This document shows positions 22,046 to 34,597 of a stretch of 64,000 nt of DNA, in pieces. The notes beneath the pieces are model-generated. The model was not told where the DNA came from. It did no database searches and saw nothing but the letters and a program-made list of their open reading frames with translations. The position numbers and the translations under genes are program-made. The stretch spans positions 26,766,188 to 26,830,187 of the forward strand of contig JANAVB010015600.1 in assembly GCA_029216955.1 (NCBI GenBank), given 5' to 3'. Each line of letters starts with the position of its first letter. Positions within the stretch are counted from its first letter, which is position 1. Source of the DNA: Iris pallida (lineage: Eukaryota; Streptophyta; Magnoliopsida; Asparagales; Iridaceae).

Positions 22046-22310
22046 CGCCAGAATATCTACAGAAACACAGAACCTATCACCACTTCTCATCCGCGGTGAT
22101 TTTAATATTGTATTAGCAGGGCATGAGAAAGACGGAGGAAGACCAGTTCCACCAAGTATCCTGGCAGACTTTCAAAATTGTATTATCGGGTCGAGACTTG
22201 TATGTGTGGAAAGAACGGGACAAATTTGGACTTGGAACAATAGTTCAATCTCAAATCGAGTCCAGTGCCAATTGGATAGAGCTCTTTGTAATATGAAATG
22301 GCTTGAGATG
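22046..22310 (+). pseudogene. LINE ORF2, endonuclease domain, middle part
   Basis: Between the Tat element and the solo LTR, 265 bases read as endonuclease: LIRGDFNIVLAGHEKDGG (the GDFN metal-binding motif) and then RTGQIWTWNN, RVQCQLDRALCNMKWLEM. The D of the QLDRAL motif and the catalytic GDFN are present. The frame passes directly into the segment after the solo LTR (EMFPNVRAKG). Confidence 0.85.
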
Positions 22311-24876
22311 TGTCACGCCCCAGAACCAGAATACTGGAGAGCGGGGGACAGACACAGCCAGCTACGTACATTGAAGTATAATCTACCTCGATATACGGTC
22401 ACGGCTGTCTAGATGCATGAGGGTTTATCTATAAGCCAACAGTCTCTTATGGTCATGAACAAGCCTAGTGTCTCAATCTCAAGCAAGTAAGTAAATGTTA
22501 CAAGATGTTAGATCATCAGACATACAAAGTAAGGCGTCCCAAACATTACATATACAGATGATCATGAAGCTAGTCATACAAAATATGAAGACTAGCAAGA
22601 GTTTCAGTCATACATGATCAACCCTAGGATTCGTTAATCATGTTACAGCCCGTAGGTAGACAGTAAGTAAAGTTACAAACGAGCTAACACTTGCTCGGCG
22701 GCTAAACGCCTCAAAAGAATATTTTTACAAGGGAGTGGGAGAGCAAAATAAGAACCCACTCGTTGCCAGGGTTGCGCCTAGTGGTCACCATCTGGCTGGA
22801 AGACATGGAGATCCTCGGGAGCTACTCCAAAATCTGGCCATACAAAACCAGCTGGGTCAGACCCCAGAAAGAGCAAGTGCCACAAGGGAGGCTTCACTTA
22901 AGAACTAAAACCAGCATATTAGCACATGATACATAAAGGGTAACGAAAGACATGAGTTAGAGAAAACAGGATGATAAATGATAAGATGACTAAAGGACCC
23001 TTCCGGTAACCAAGTTACAACCCGTAAACCAAACAAGGACCGGGGTTGTAACCCTTCACCTGAACAGAACTTAGTCTCTAACCAATTATCGATAAGGTAA
23101 AGCATAACAAGCATGTCATGAGATAGCCATGTACTGGATCTAGGCAAGACTAGACAAGACTCCATCCATCAATCACTGCCAAGCAATGAGTACGGCTTGA
23201 TACTTTAACTAACTAGGGTTATCACAAGCCTAGTTACTAACAAGATGCATCGAGATGCTCCAACAGCCACAAGCCATGCAGTCTTAATCCAGGTTATCCG
23301 GTCACAAGTTGAGAGAGTTGGATTAGGTGACTTAGAGGTACAACACATGACAGTGTGCTGGAAATGTGCCCTACTCGACGGCAGGCTACAAGTCCAATTA
23401 AAAGCGCCCAGATAACGGGACTGCCTGTAGCTGGAAAATCTCTTCATGAACTACTTGATCACTCTAGTCATTATCCTAGTCAGATTCAGTATGAATCCCT
23501 GATCGTAGAAATCAGGAATTTATATCCTAGACATGATGCAAGACGAGACATGTAGCTTATACAAGCACAAACACCCACGGTGTCAAGACAAGATTTACTT
23601 AGCAAGGCATATCGAGATTATCATGTTAGGTTTACTATATCAAGTCAAGAGTGCGTCACAACGGACCACCATCAAGAATTATCATGTCAAGTTACTTGTT
23701 GCTTATCAAGATTACTTGTCAGGTGTGCGCCTCGACGGGCCACTATCAAGAATTATCATGTCTTATCAAGTTACTTATCATGTCGTGTCAGATTATTATG
23801 TCAATATTGCTTGTCAAACTCACATCGTGTTCATATCGAGTTCATATCAAAAAGGCGTAAGGATATAAAATGGATGCAAAAATTATAAAAAGGGGAAAAC
23901 TGGGGACATCATGCGCCCAAGGGGGAGAGGCGAGGGGTACCATGGCCAACAAGCGGCATTAGCCAAGTTGCGCCAGGGTAATAGGTTGTGCCAGGCACTA
24001 GGGGTGCCAAGGTCGGGTCAAGTAGCGCCAGAACGAGTCGGGCCAAGTCATGTTGCGCCAGGCACTAGACTGTGCGAGACTAGGTTGCGCCTGACTCAGG
24101 TTGCGCCTGACTCAGGTTGTGCCTGACTCAGGTTGCACCTGACTCAGGTTGCGCCCGACTCAGGTTGCGCGCGCATTGGGTCAGGCTGTGCCGCGCTAAG
24201 GAGCGCGCGCATCACCGTGGCGCAAGCTAAAAAGCTTGCGCACACTGCTCACTGTCTTCTCCAAATCAGCAGAAATTTCCATGATTTGAACCCATAGCTT
24301 CAAAAGTCTATAACTTGGTCAAAACAAGTCCAAATTCAACTTTTCAAAGGTCAAAATTGGATAGAATAAAATTTTCTACAACATGGAACTATTAGATTTC
24401 GAAAATACTAAGTTTTCATAGATCAAAACCAAAAAAATCAATAGAAAGGGCAAAACCTAGATCTACAAAAATCTATCCATCAAAATCAAAAATGACAAGT
24501 TCTAAAGAGGCTTAGAACTAGGAGAGGAAGACATTAGAACAATAAAATTCAAGATCTATCATGAAGCAAGTTGTACTTACCTAGAGCTCTTGGGTGTAGG
24601 TGGAGAGGAGTAAATGAAGAAGGTGAAGAAGTAAATGCAAATAATGGAGGAGAGAGAAGAAGTTGACTCATATAGCAACCCCTCTCATCTCAACCCAATA
24701 TAAACCAAACCAAGCCAAACCAAGCCAAGTCATGTTGAACCAAGTTGGTCCAATCAAGTCAAGATTAAACCAAGGCTAAGCTAAGCAAGATAAGTCAAAA
24801 TACGGGCCACCTGACAATTGTCAGAAATCCGTATACGTATCCTAAAAAATACGTATAACGGAAAACGAGAGTGACA
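22311..24876 (-). mobile_element. Solo LTR, relative of gypsy copy 2 LTR (minus strand)
   Basis: It starts TGTCACGCCCCAGAACC and ends GAGTGACA on the plus strand. The first 120 bases are the reverse complement of the LTR end at 39.0 kb with few changes. GAGATG occurs directly before (22305-22310) and after (24877-24882), a six-base match where gypsy elements usually give five. No internal region is present, so it is a solo LTR left by LTR-LTR recombination. It splits the LINE endonuclease. Confidence 0.85.
24085..24164 (-). repeat. 16-bp tandem array in the solo LTR
   Basis: Five 16-base units, TTGCGCCTGACTCAGG with small changes, follow one another. They sit in the place where related LTRs hold other GC-rich word arrays. 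Confidence 0.9.
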
Positions 24877-24882
24877 GAGATG

Positions 24883-26889
24883 TTCCCCAATGTCAGGGCG
24901 AAGGGTCTCCATAGGGGAACTAGCGACCATGCTCCCATACTTATCCGAATGGTGCCATTACTTAATACAGGTAGAAGACCATTCAGGTTCTCTAACGCAT
25001 GGACTTCGGTTGAAGGGTATAATGATGCGGTTGGCAGAGGATTACAACTGGATGTTACGGGCACACCTCAGTTCAGAATTATCCGAAAACTCAAGCAGGT
25101 GAAATATGAGCTCAGATCATGGAACAGGCGAAGACCATCTCAATTGCTCGAGGAGAAGATTCAACACCTCCAGGACGTTCAAGAACAAATCAAAGAGTTC
25201 CCGTTCGACCCAGACTTGGCGCGTCGAGAGGCGGTTTTGCAAGAAGACGTTCGCAGGCTTAGATTTCAAGAGAGAGTCCATCTAAAGCAACGAGCTAAAT
25301 GCTCGTGGCTTAAAGATGGAGATCGATGTACGAAATTCTTTCACGCGACGGTCAAAGCTCGACAAAACAGGAACTTCGTGGCAACTCTGATAGATGCTAA
25401 TGGCACACTCATCGACCAGGCCGATCGTATAAAAGACATGGCGGTCGAATACTTTAAGAACCTCTACACAGCACCGGATGAGGAGGAGGCTCCCCCTGAG
25501 ATTATTTGCAAAAGAATCGTCACAGAGGCAGGTAATGCTGGACTCAGGAGGAGGGTCCGGATGGAAGAAATCGAGAGAGTCATCAAAAATGCTGATCCGG
25601 ACAAGTCACCTGGTCCGGATGGTTTCAATGTTGCATTCTTCAAGCAACACTGGAACCAACTGAAGGAGCTTTTATTCCATGTGGTGGATGATTTCTTCGC
25701 TACGGGGTGCCTCATCAGAGAACTGAATCATACGTTCCTCGTTCTCATCCCCAAAAAAGAAGGGGCTACTGAGTTGGGGGATTTCAGACCTATAGCTTGC
25801 TGTAATTTTATTTATAAAATTATAACTCATATTATGTGTGACAGGATACAGGATATTATGAAAAGTCTCATCTCATTGAACCAGGCTGCCTTCATCAAAG
25901 GTCGGGCTATAGCGGATAACTGCCTCCTAGCGCACGAACTGGTTCGAGATTTCAACAAGGAAGGAGGACATAAGGGGTGCATAAAACTGGACTTAAGAAA
26001 GGCTTACGATACGTTGAATCGAAGATTTGTCTGCAAGATTCTTACTGGGATGGGATTTGATCAATGGTGGGTTGATCGAATTGAAGAATGTATAACTACC
26101 CTGTCCTTCTCCGTCATCCTCAACGGCCAACCAAATGGGTATTTCACCAGCAGTCGGGGTCTGCGACAGGGAGACCCCCTGTCTTCGTATTTATTTACTA
26201 TGGTTATGGAGTTTTTTACTTGTTTAATGGATGAAGAAGTGCACAAGAAAAACATTACGCCACTATTCCGTCGTATTCGTCCGGTTGTATCTCACCTCAT
26301 CTATGTAGATGATTTGCTGGTGTTTATGGAGCCTACTGACAAAGGTGTATCTGCACTAGAGCAATTGCTGGAGGTATTCAGAAAAGGTTTGGGGCTGGCG
26401 CTGAACAAAGACAAGTCCCAGATATTTTTCAGTAGAAGCTGCCCGCAACAAGTAGATTGGGCGGAGAGGCTCGGGATAGAGGTCGGCCACCTACCGGTAC
26501 GCTACCTAGGCATTCCTTTGTCGATTAATTATGTTTCAAATACGGATTGCATGGGATTGGTTAGCTATGTGCAAAGGAGGCTGGAGGGATGGCAGTCCCA
26601 ACTTCTCAATTTCGGAGGACGTATCGAATTGGTGCGCTCAGTAATATGGGCGATCACAGGATACTTATTCCAAGCTGTCATTGTGCCGCTGGGAACTCTG
26701 AAAGAAATTGAGCGCCTTTGTGCTAATTTTGTTTGGAAAGGAGGGATGCACACAATATCATGGGAAGAGCTTTGCCAGACTAAGGAGGAAGGTAGCATTG
26801 GACTAAGGTCTCTCCGGACTCTTAGAGAGGTGGCTAAATTAAAACCTGCATGGCGCTTTTTGACAGGGACATCCATATGGGCTAAATAG
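24883..26889 (+). pseudogene. LINE ORF2, end of endonuclease and reverse transcriptase
   Basis: The protein nicks target DNA and reverse-transcribes LINE RNA there. The end of the endonuclease is LHRGTSDHAPIL. RT motifs follow in order: SPGPDGFNVAFFKQHW, FLVLIPKKEGA, FRPIACCNFIYKI, NQAAFIKGRAI, LDLRKAYDTL, RQGDPLSSYLF and the catalytic YVDD at 26302-26313, then LGLALNKDKSQ and VRYLGIPLS. The frame is open for over 660 codons and ends at TAG 26887, where TGG is plausible (the sequence continues as MRARYHNSG in the same frame). The length and motifs are those of plant L1-clade elements. Confidence 0.9.
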
Positions 26890-27575
26890 ATGAGGGCTCG
26901 ATATCATAATTCAGGCAACTTCTGGGTAATGGAGAGTAACAATAACTTCTCCGTTACGTTTAAACAAATACTAGCTCAAAGATTGACACTAAAATCTTGT
27001 GTTACTAGAGTTGTGCGAGATGGATCCTCGACCAACCTGTGGAAGGATCCATGGCTCAATAAGCAGAGCCTCATTGACCGCCTCGATTGGCCTACGTATG
27101 AGATGGTTGGGTATGATGCTCCTCTAAGCAGTATAATAGACGGCGGAGAGTGGCGTGTGACTAACCGCCATATCCAGCAGTGGTTTGGAGAAGAAATAGG
27201 CAGAGTTCCAATACTAAATGAGGAAGGAAACGACTATTGGGCCTGGAACGACACGAAAAATGGTACTTTGCACAAGGACAGGCGTACGAGGTCCTCCGAA
27301 TGGTTTTTCCTATGGTACCTTGGTCGGAGGTGGTTTGGGCTAAAGAGGCGGGGAGCAAGTGGAAATTATGTCTCTACAAAGCTATAAGGGACAGACTGCT
27401 AACTAGGGAGTGGTTGCTCCGGTTTGGAGTCCATATCCCTGATGTGAGTTGTGTGCTGTGTGGAGGGAGCAACGAAACTAGAGATCACCTGTTCTTCGAG
27501 TGCCCTTTCTCGGACAGGATTTGGCAAATCTATAGGCAAGAGGCGGGATTACTTAATAGAAGGCATACAGCCTGA
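26890..27575 (+). pseudogene. LINE ORF2 C-terminus with zinc-binding region
   Basis: The same protein continues in frame (VVRDGSSTNLWKDPWLN), then shifts frame near 27240-27290. The second piece contains REWLLRFGVHIPDVSCVLCG and RDHLFFECPFSDRIW, the zinc-binding region (zf-RVT) near the end of plant LINE ORF2 proteins. Cys residues of SCVLCG, His of RDHLF and Cys of FEC are kept. It ends at TGA 27573. Bases 27576-27937 are the LINE 3' UTR, with nothing else recognisable. Confidence 0.8.
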
Positions 27576-27934
27576 TGGAAGTGGTAAATGAAATCAGCGG
27601 GATGGTAGCTCAAGGCAAGTAGAACTTTGGAAAGGCGCGAACTCGACTGCTAGTTGTGGTATGGCACATATGACGGAAACGCAATGGTCGGCTATTCGAA
27701 GGAAGATATAACTCAAGTTCGGGTCTCTTCAACAACATCAACACCGATATCTCAATAATAGAGGAGAGGAGAAGAAGGCCAGGAGATTGAGAGTTCAGGA
27801 GTGAAAGTAAAGAACTCATGGGACATAGGATGTATCAGGGAGGTCTTGTAAGAGTATTAGCATTTAGCACTACGTTGAGCTAAACTGCTGGTTGTATTGT
27901 TTCAGCTTTCTCATCAATAAGAAGAACCCTTTGC

Positions 27935-27937
<3 letters not shown>

Positions 27938-28023
<86 letters not shown>
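27938..28023. repeat. (TA)n tract at the LINE 3' end
   Basis: About 43 TA units follow TTTGCTTCA. The tract probably marks or extends the LINE tail in place of poly(A). Confidence 0.85.
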
Positions 28024-28025
<2 letters not shown>

Positions 28026-28184
28026 TACTTCTTAAATATAAAGTTTAAATCCTAAATTTTTCCACTCAAGCTCTTTAACTCCTTATCCTAAATTGTAATC
28101 CAATTTGTATTTTGTAAGATCGAGGCTTAATTGCAATTTGATTATGTGTTTAATATTATTTTTGTTTAAAATTATTTTAAATAT

Positions 28185-28355
28185 TATATTAGAACCCGAT
28201 AAACTCGATGGATCTGACCTAACCCGAGTCCAATCCTATCCTCTAGACTTGGTCTTGGGCTTCATATGTTGAACCCGCGGTCAGATCGAGGTAGACTTAT
28301 GATCCATCGGGTTGACCTCAAGTCCGACCCAATCCGTTTGAGTTGCACCCCTAAC
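28185..28355. other. Possible hAT-type MITE end
   Basis: Repeated GACCC and ACCCGA words lead to GAGTTGCACCCCTAAC, which looks like the right terminus of a hAT-type non-autonomous element. No matching left end was found. The flanking 28024-28434 otherwise holds nothing recognisable. Confidence 0.3.
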
Positions 28356-28434
28356 TTATAATTTAGCCATAATAAATTCATGCATGTGCAAACAACTAAC
28401 TACTAGTAACTATAATTTAAACTACTTACTCAAA

Positions 28435-29280
28435 GGCCTCATTTGGTTCACCGAAGGGAAATTAATTTTTTTATATTTTTTCATGATGATGGAAAAGTAG
28501 GATTTCTATTAGGCCTCGTTTGGTTCACGGATTTAAGGAACCAAAAAAGGAAAGTTGTTTCTTTCCTTTGTTTGGTAGCCACAAACTTGGGAATCAATTT
28601 CCTGACAAGAGGAAATATGGTTCCACTCAAGACCCATGGAATTGATTTTTCCTCCTCCTTTCCCAACATTTATTACAAAAGTTATTAACCATGTGTCATT
28701 GCTTATTTTACCAGTAATGTTATCTTTTATAATATTATTTTATTTTAAAAGGTAAGGATATTATTGGAACATTGTTATATTTTGATTTTCTTTCCTAGGT
28801 AGTTTCCTTGTTTTACCAAACAACGGAAAGAAAATGTGACAGGAATTCTACTTTTCCATGAAAAATACAAGGGAATTCATTTCCTTTCCGTGAACCAAAC
28901 GAGGCCTTAAATTTTATTTCCTATGTTTGGTAAAACAAGGAAAACATTTTTAAAAAAAATATTTGATTTCCCTTACAGTGTTTGGTTGGTGTAGAAAATG
29001 AAAGAAAAAATATATTATTTTTCCAATAATATCCAATTGCAACGTAATTATAGTCAACATATACGAAGGGTTAATTGGTAAAATAGACAATAACTCAAGG
29101 CTATTTTTGTCATAATGTTTGGTAATTAATGCTGAAAAATGAGAAAAAAAAATGAATTCTATGAATCCTGAGAGAAATCATTTTTTTCCATATTAAGAAA
29201 ATACTTTTCAAAGTTATGACTACCAAAAAAAACACAAGTTTTCTTTCGCAACTCTTTGAATCCGTGAGCCAAACGAGTTC
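28435..29280. mobile_element. Tourist-like MITE, outer copy
   Basis: The left end GGCCTCATTTGGTTCACCG pairs with the right end CCGTGAGCCAAACGAGTTC (degenerate). The flanks are AAA on the left and TAA on the right, near the TWA duplication of PIF/Harbinger elements. It holds a second member of the same family inside it. Confidence 0.6.
28512..28906. mobile_element. Tourist-like MITE, inner copy (395 bp)
   Basis: Terminal inverted repeats start GGCCTCGTTTGGTTCACGGA on the left, with the exact reverse complement on the right. Flanking TTA at 28509-28511 and 28907-28909 is the target duplication. It is non-coding; the related pair of ends outside it belongs to the host MITE. Confidence 0.85.
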
Positions 29281-29297
29281 TAATAATAAATACATAA

Positions 29298-30134
29298 GGT
29301 CATCTCCAACCATTGTCCTCAAAATCTAATTGAGGATTTCTCCTCAAAAATTTACTCCAACCGGTCCTCAAATTGAGGATGGATCCTCAAAATTTTTGAG
29401 GATAGGAGTCTCTCTCCTCAATGGAAATCCTCAAATTTGAGGATCCACTGTTCATGACAAATTTGACCTCCAAGATGTACCTAATTGCTAGTATATCTTA
29501 CATATGTTAAACACTAATTTAATTAACTTAACATATTTTTAAGTTATAAGTATAAATAATATAATAATAATACTATTAAAATATTCTTGTTGAGATCTTC
29601 AAATAGAATCTAATATTGAATATTTTTATTAGTATTTTTTTAGATTCATTTGATTATTAAAATAATATTTGAACAATTTGGCAAAAATTAATAGAATAAC
29701 ATCAAACTTTGTAAAATATCGAAACCAACAACAACATTGAAATTAAAAATCTACACGTTACAACAACATTGAATTTAAATAATATTAAATAATATAAATA
29801 ATATAAAACATTATAATATTATCTATACATTAATATATATAAAATATTATAAATAATATATTAAATATTATAAAATATTAAATAATATAAGCAATATTGT
29901 AATATAGAATATTATAATATTATCTCGGTAAATAATATTAATAATATAACGTTAATGTATTTGATTATATTAAATGGTTGTGCAAAAATAAATTTATGTA
30001 GAAATAAATAATAATAGTTTATTATTTGAGGATTGATCGATTGGAGATGTAAAATTTTGGGGATAGCATAGTAGAAAAATATTTTTTGTTGAATCTTCAA
30101 ATTAAAAAAAATTGAGAATGGGTTGGAGATGGCC
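29298..30134. mobile_element. Tourist/Harbinger-like MITE with GGTCATCTCCAACC ends
   Basis: The left end GGTCATCTCCAACC and the right end GGTTGGAGATGGCC are inverted repeats with one mismatch. The flanks are TAA and CAA. It is AT-rich (29460-30060) with no coding. The outer 120 bases hold repeated TCCTCAAAATTTGAGGA-like palindromes. Confidence 0.75.
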
Positions 30135-31458
30135 CAAGAACAGCAATTCTAATCATTTCAACACTTTTTACTAAAACAAAAACAAAAGTAGGTGACGAGA
30201 TGGTTTGCTGTGGCTTTGACCATAAATCACAATGATTGTTTGAGTCAACAGTGACTCAGGCAGTTTCACAGAAGCTACCAAACAAAGCATGCATGGGATG
30301 GGACTCTACCGGCAGTCGGTCAGTCCGGGCTCCACGTTAGGGCCCTCCGGCACTTCTCGGTGCCTGCATGCTAGTTTTTTTTTTTTTTTTTCTTTTTTTT
30401 TTAGGTGTTCTTTTTTTTTTCGGACCGACGAACAACGTCAATATCAATAAAAAAATTCGAACCGTGTCCATTTTTACAGAATCTGCCGGGTGTACCCAAT
30501 GGACTACACCGCCACAGACTTGCATGTTAGATTTTGTCACCACACCACCGTGGTGTGCTTTGACTCAAGGGACGATCCGGTAACCCCTTGACGCGTGTAG
30601 GACTAGTCCATCATCATTTTCTTCCTTTTGTTGTATTACTGACTGGACATTTCCGGTCCCAAAAATTAAAATGTTCCAAAAATTTAGGTTTAATTTTTTA
30701 CTTGATAAATTAAAATGTTCCAAAAATTTAGGTTTAATTTTTTACTTGATACTTTCAACTATTCTAGTTTTTTAATTTGATATCCTATCCTTTACTATGT
30801 ATCAACTTAACCTTAAAAAAAATGAAATTATTTATGCCTGTTTCCGAAGGTGATGTAGTTACAATCTATCGATAATGCAATCTAATATACTTGCTATCCA
30901 ATCATGCCATCAACTCACATATCACATCCTGCTAAATTTAACATGTTAGATATATGAATTACGAGTAACCAATAATTCTAAATAGTTAATTTCTCTAAGA
31001 ATGTTATTAGTAATTCTGAATAAAATTAATTTAATTTTTTTTTTCAATGTTAAGATCTGATTTGTAGATTAACTATGAATTTTAAGTCATTAAATTTAAG
31101 TTTGCAAATATAATATTTATAACACGCAAATTGAGTCATTCTGTTGACCAAAAAGTTAACTGACACAAATTTAAAATTTGAGTGCACAATCATGTAGATT
31201 TCAGCATTACAAGAACATTGGAATCGAAAGTTCACACGAATATCAAATCGGTTATGAGATATTTAATTTACAAGTTATATATTATGGTTTCGGTAGATCC
31301 CTAATTGTCTACAACTTTTATCATTTAAACAGAATTATAAACTAAATAATTAATTTTTGACAAATTTATGTGTATATGTCTTAGTTTTGGCTTTCCAAAA
31401 CATCAAACGGATCGCGAAAATGAGTTTAGGATCTCCCGGAATCCTGAAAATAACGAGA
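30135..31458. other. Intergenic stretch without recognised gene
   Basis: No convincing ORF. It holds poly-T runs (30375-30420), a 44-bp tandem duplication (30663-30750) and, from about 31370, text related to LTR-like sequence at 48.6 kb (CTTTCC, AAAC, CGGATCGC, CCCGGAATC). The part 30200-30600 is less AT-rich and could be low-copy DNA. Confidence 0.4.
30663..30750. repeat. 44-bp tandem duplication
   Basis: The unit beginning AAATTAAAATGTTCC occurs at 30663 and again at 30707, identical to the eye. Confidence 0.9.
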
Positions 31459-33954
31459 CGTAGTTGTAGGGGTGAGCATTGGTTCGGTTCGGTTCGGTTT
31501 GAACCGAACCGTTTATATTAAAACTGACAGAATCGTAAACCATTTTTATCTAAACCGAGAATCAAGCCGTTCTAAAAAAACCGAGCAAAATTGAACCGAA
31601 TTAAAATGGTTCGGTTCTTGGTCAGTTCAGTTCTGTGGGCCTATTTCATAGGCCAACAGTGGGCCGGGTCAGCTAATTTTGTTTTTATGACTTTCAAATA
31701 GATTTGATAGCCAGTGGCAATCCTATACTTTATAAATTACTTTAAAATAGGCTTACATAGTTACCTGGGCCGGGCCGGACCGGACTTGGCCTGCAGTAAA
31801 ATAATTATAATTTAATGGGTCAAGACTATACATTACATTGAATTAAAATACAAACAATGTTTTCTTTCGTTCTCATTACAAATACAAACAATATTTTCTT
31901 TCGTTCTCATTACAAATACAATGTGTCACGACCTACACCCTGTTTAGGGGCACGAGAACATGGGTACGTCCAGCCTACGCCGCAGTGTCGGTGGTAGAAC
32001 GCTGTATATGTCAACTAGAAATATAACATCTAGACACAAAGTATATAAATCTGTCATCTCCGCACGGAGGTATATAATCTCAACTCAATCACAAGACATC
32101 TAAGGAAGATAAGCAAGAATATCATAAAGATATGATGGAAATAGATAAACTAAAATAGATGTAAGTCACAGACAGCAGTTCAGAAATTAAGACATAACAC
32201 AAGATCCTGAATATAAAGTATACTACAAGTTTCAAATATCCAGCTGGAACGTAGTCCAGTCAACCTACTATACTAGGTCACTACAGAAGGCACATCCTCT
32301 ACGGACACTGTCACCAAAGGTAGATCCTGGTCAAAGTCTCCGTCTATGTCAAACCCATAGAAGGTCGAGTAGTCAGAATCTAAATCCTCTGTAAACATCA
32401 ACGGAGTTATCCTGTCAGGATATGAGCAAGTACAAACGCTAACAACAGTTCCATGTGAATTGACAAATTCTATAAGAGAGAATTATAATAGAATATAAGA
32501 TGAAATATCAAGACTGAAAATAAGCAGTATATGTAAAATTGGATATCATGTGAGGATATGAAATACTGGAATGTAAGCAGTACAAGAATATCTGATGTAT
32601 AATGTAAACATAAACAGTACCTCGAGATATTAGAGCGTTATGTGATCGGCTTGGGTCAGGATCAGGCTGTTCCATTTGATCGACTATGAACAAGAAATAT
32701 ACGGAAACATGATCAGGCCGGCCACAATGGAAAGCTATGAACAAGTAGTATCAGGTCAGGCTACACCCTACGTGCAGTGAGGGTGGAGCTATAAACAAGT
32801 GATCAAGAGGATACAAGAGGGGTATTGATCACATAACCACTAATAACTCTCCATCTCCAATTAGTATATGGATCCGGACATATCACGTCATGATACGGGA
32901 TTCTCTAAGAGGGTAGCAAATCCTCTTAGGAATTGGCGTCTATACAAGTACAGGAAACAAGATCGAACAATGTACCAATATACCATTGTAACCCTGGAAT
33001 GATATCTCATGACAGGATCCGACGTATACTAGTCCGTGTACCATCGTGTCAGGAATCAAGTAAAATACTACAACTGAATCGGATATAGTAGATATCAAGA
33101 CAATAAAAACTATCAAAGAATGTACTCGCCTGATACCCTGAGCAACTGATATGTATAGATGTTCAAACTGGAGTCACAGAGTCCTATTTAGAACAGTACA
33201 GGTTACAATAAGTTCATAATATAATAATTAAAGTGTACAATACAATCTACATGATACTAGGCCTCTCTAGATCAAAACTTAACCCTTGGTCAACTCTTAG
33301 TCAAACTAAGTCAACATCTAGGATCTGGTCAAATGTCTAGTCAAAGGGGTCAACTCTATCTAAGCTAGTCATAATTCTAACCATAGACCCACATACTCTA
33401 GGATACCTTATAGTACTATATCATATATATCATGCATGACTTCTCAATAAGCCACATATACTATGGTATCCCAAATCACATATATCATCTATAGATACTA
33501 TCCACTTATCCTTAGCCCATATCTCAAATACCTTAACTATTAGTCAATACCTTAGTTTTAGGGTCAATACCGTGTGTAAACTAGATTTTCTAGTCCATGC
33601 TAGTCAATACCTCGTTTCTAGGTCTATACCTTGAAGGTATTACCGATAATAGCTAATATTACCAAGTATCAATACATATATCTTACATCTCTACAATTTA
33701 CCTATTATCTAGGATTACTTTAGCCAATGGATGTACCCAATGCCTATTACATATACCATTACCTTTACCTACCCATAACATACACCAATATACCTTATAC
33801 CCATATCTAAACATTTATCCTTTACCTATATTATATACATATATCCATATATCCTACTATAGACCCATATCGCTAACCATTTACCCATTACTATACCCTC
33901 ATACATATTTGTCTATACTTACCTATAGTGCTTGGTTACTTCCTTACTCATATG

Positions 33955-34105
<151 letters not shown>

Positions 34106-34294
34106 TACATGTCATAGTACACCAAGATACCCGTATACCATAAATATATATCTGTATCCCTATGTATCCTATAATATTTATATCTATATGATACCTATAT
34201 GAAATACATATGTCATATTGTATCTTTGCTATTATGTGCATACCCATGAGTTACCTTGCTACTAAGGTATTTACCTTTACCCATAGAATTACTT

Positions 34295-34298
<4 letters not shown>

Positions 34299-34382
<84 letters not shown>
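34299..34382. repeat. (TA)n tract
   Basis: Pure TA dinucleotides within the minus-strand LTR. The rest of 34103-34597 is AT-rich LTR text with no ORF. Confidence 0.95.
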
Positions 34383-34386
<4 letters not shown>

Positions 34387-34597
34387 ACATATATATATAT
34401 ATATGATACCATGTTCTACCTAATACTTGACATATCATATACCATGATATGTCATGATACCTTAATTTATTAAGTATCCCACATTTTTACACCATGCCTT
34501 GGCTACCTTACCTATACCTATGTAACATAACATGTATTCTATTATCTTATTTCTATATATACATATACCTATAGATATCTACCTTTGATCTTTGATA

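Larger units (their letters stand above)
7857..28023 (+). mobile_element. L1-type LINE, interrupted by three insertions
   Basis: Three LINE segments (7857-8701, 22046-22310, 24883 to about 28023) read as one element when the Tat element and the solo LTR, each with its target duplication, are taken out. The order is ORF1 remnant, ORF2 endonuclease, reverse transcriptase, zinc-binding region, 3' UTR, (TA)n tail. Its left end lies beyond the LTR at 7856 or outside the window. Confidence 0.85.
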
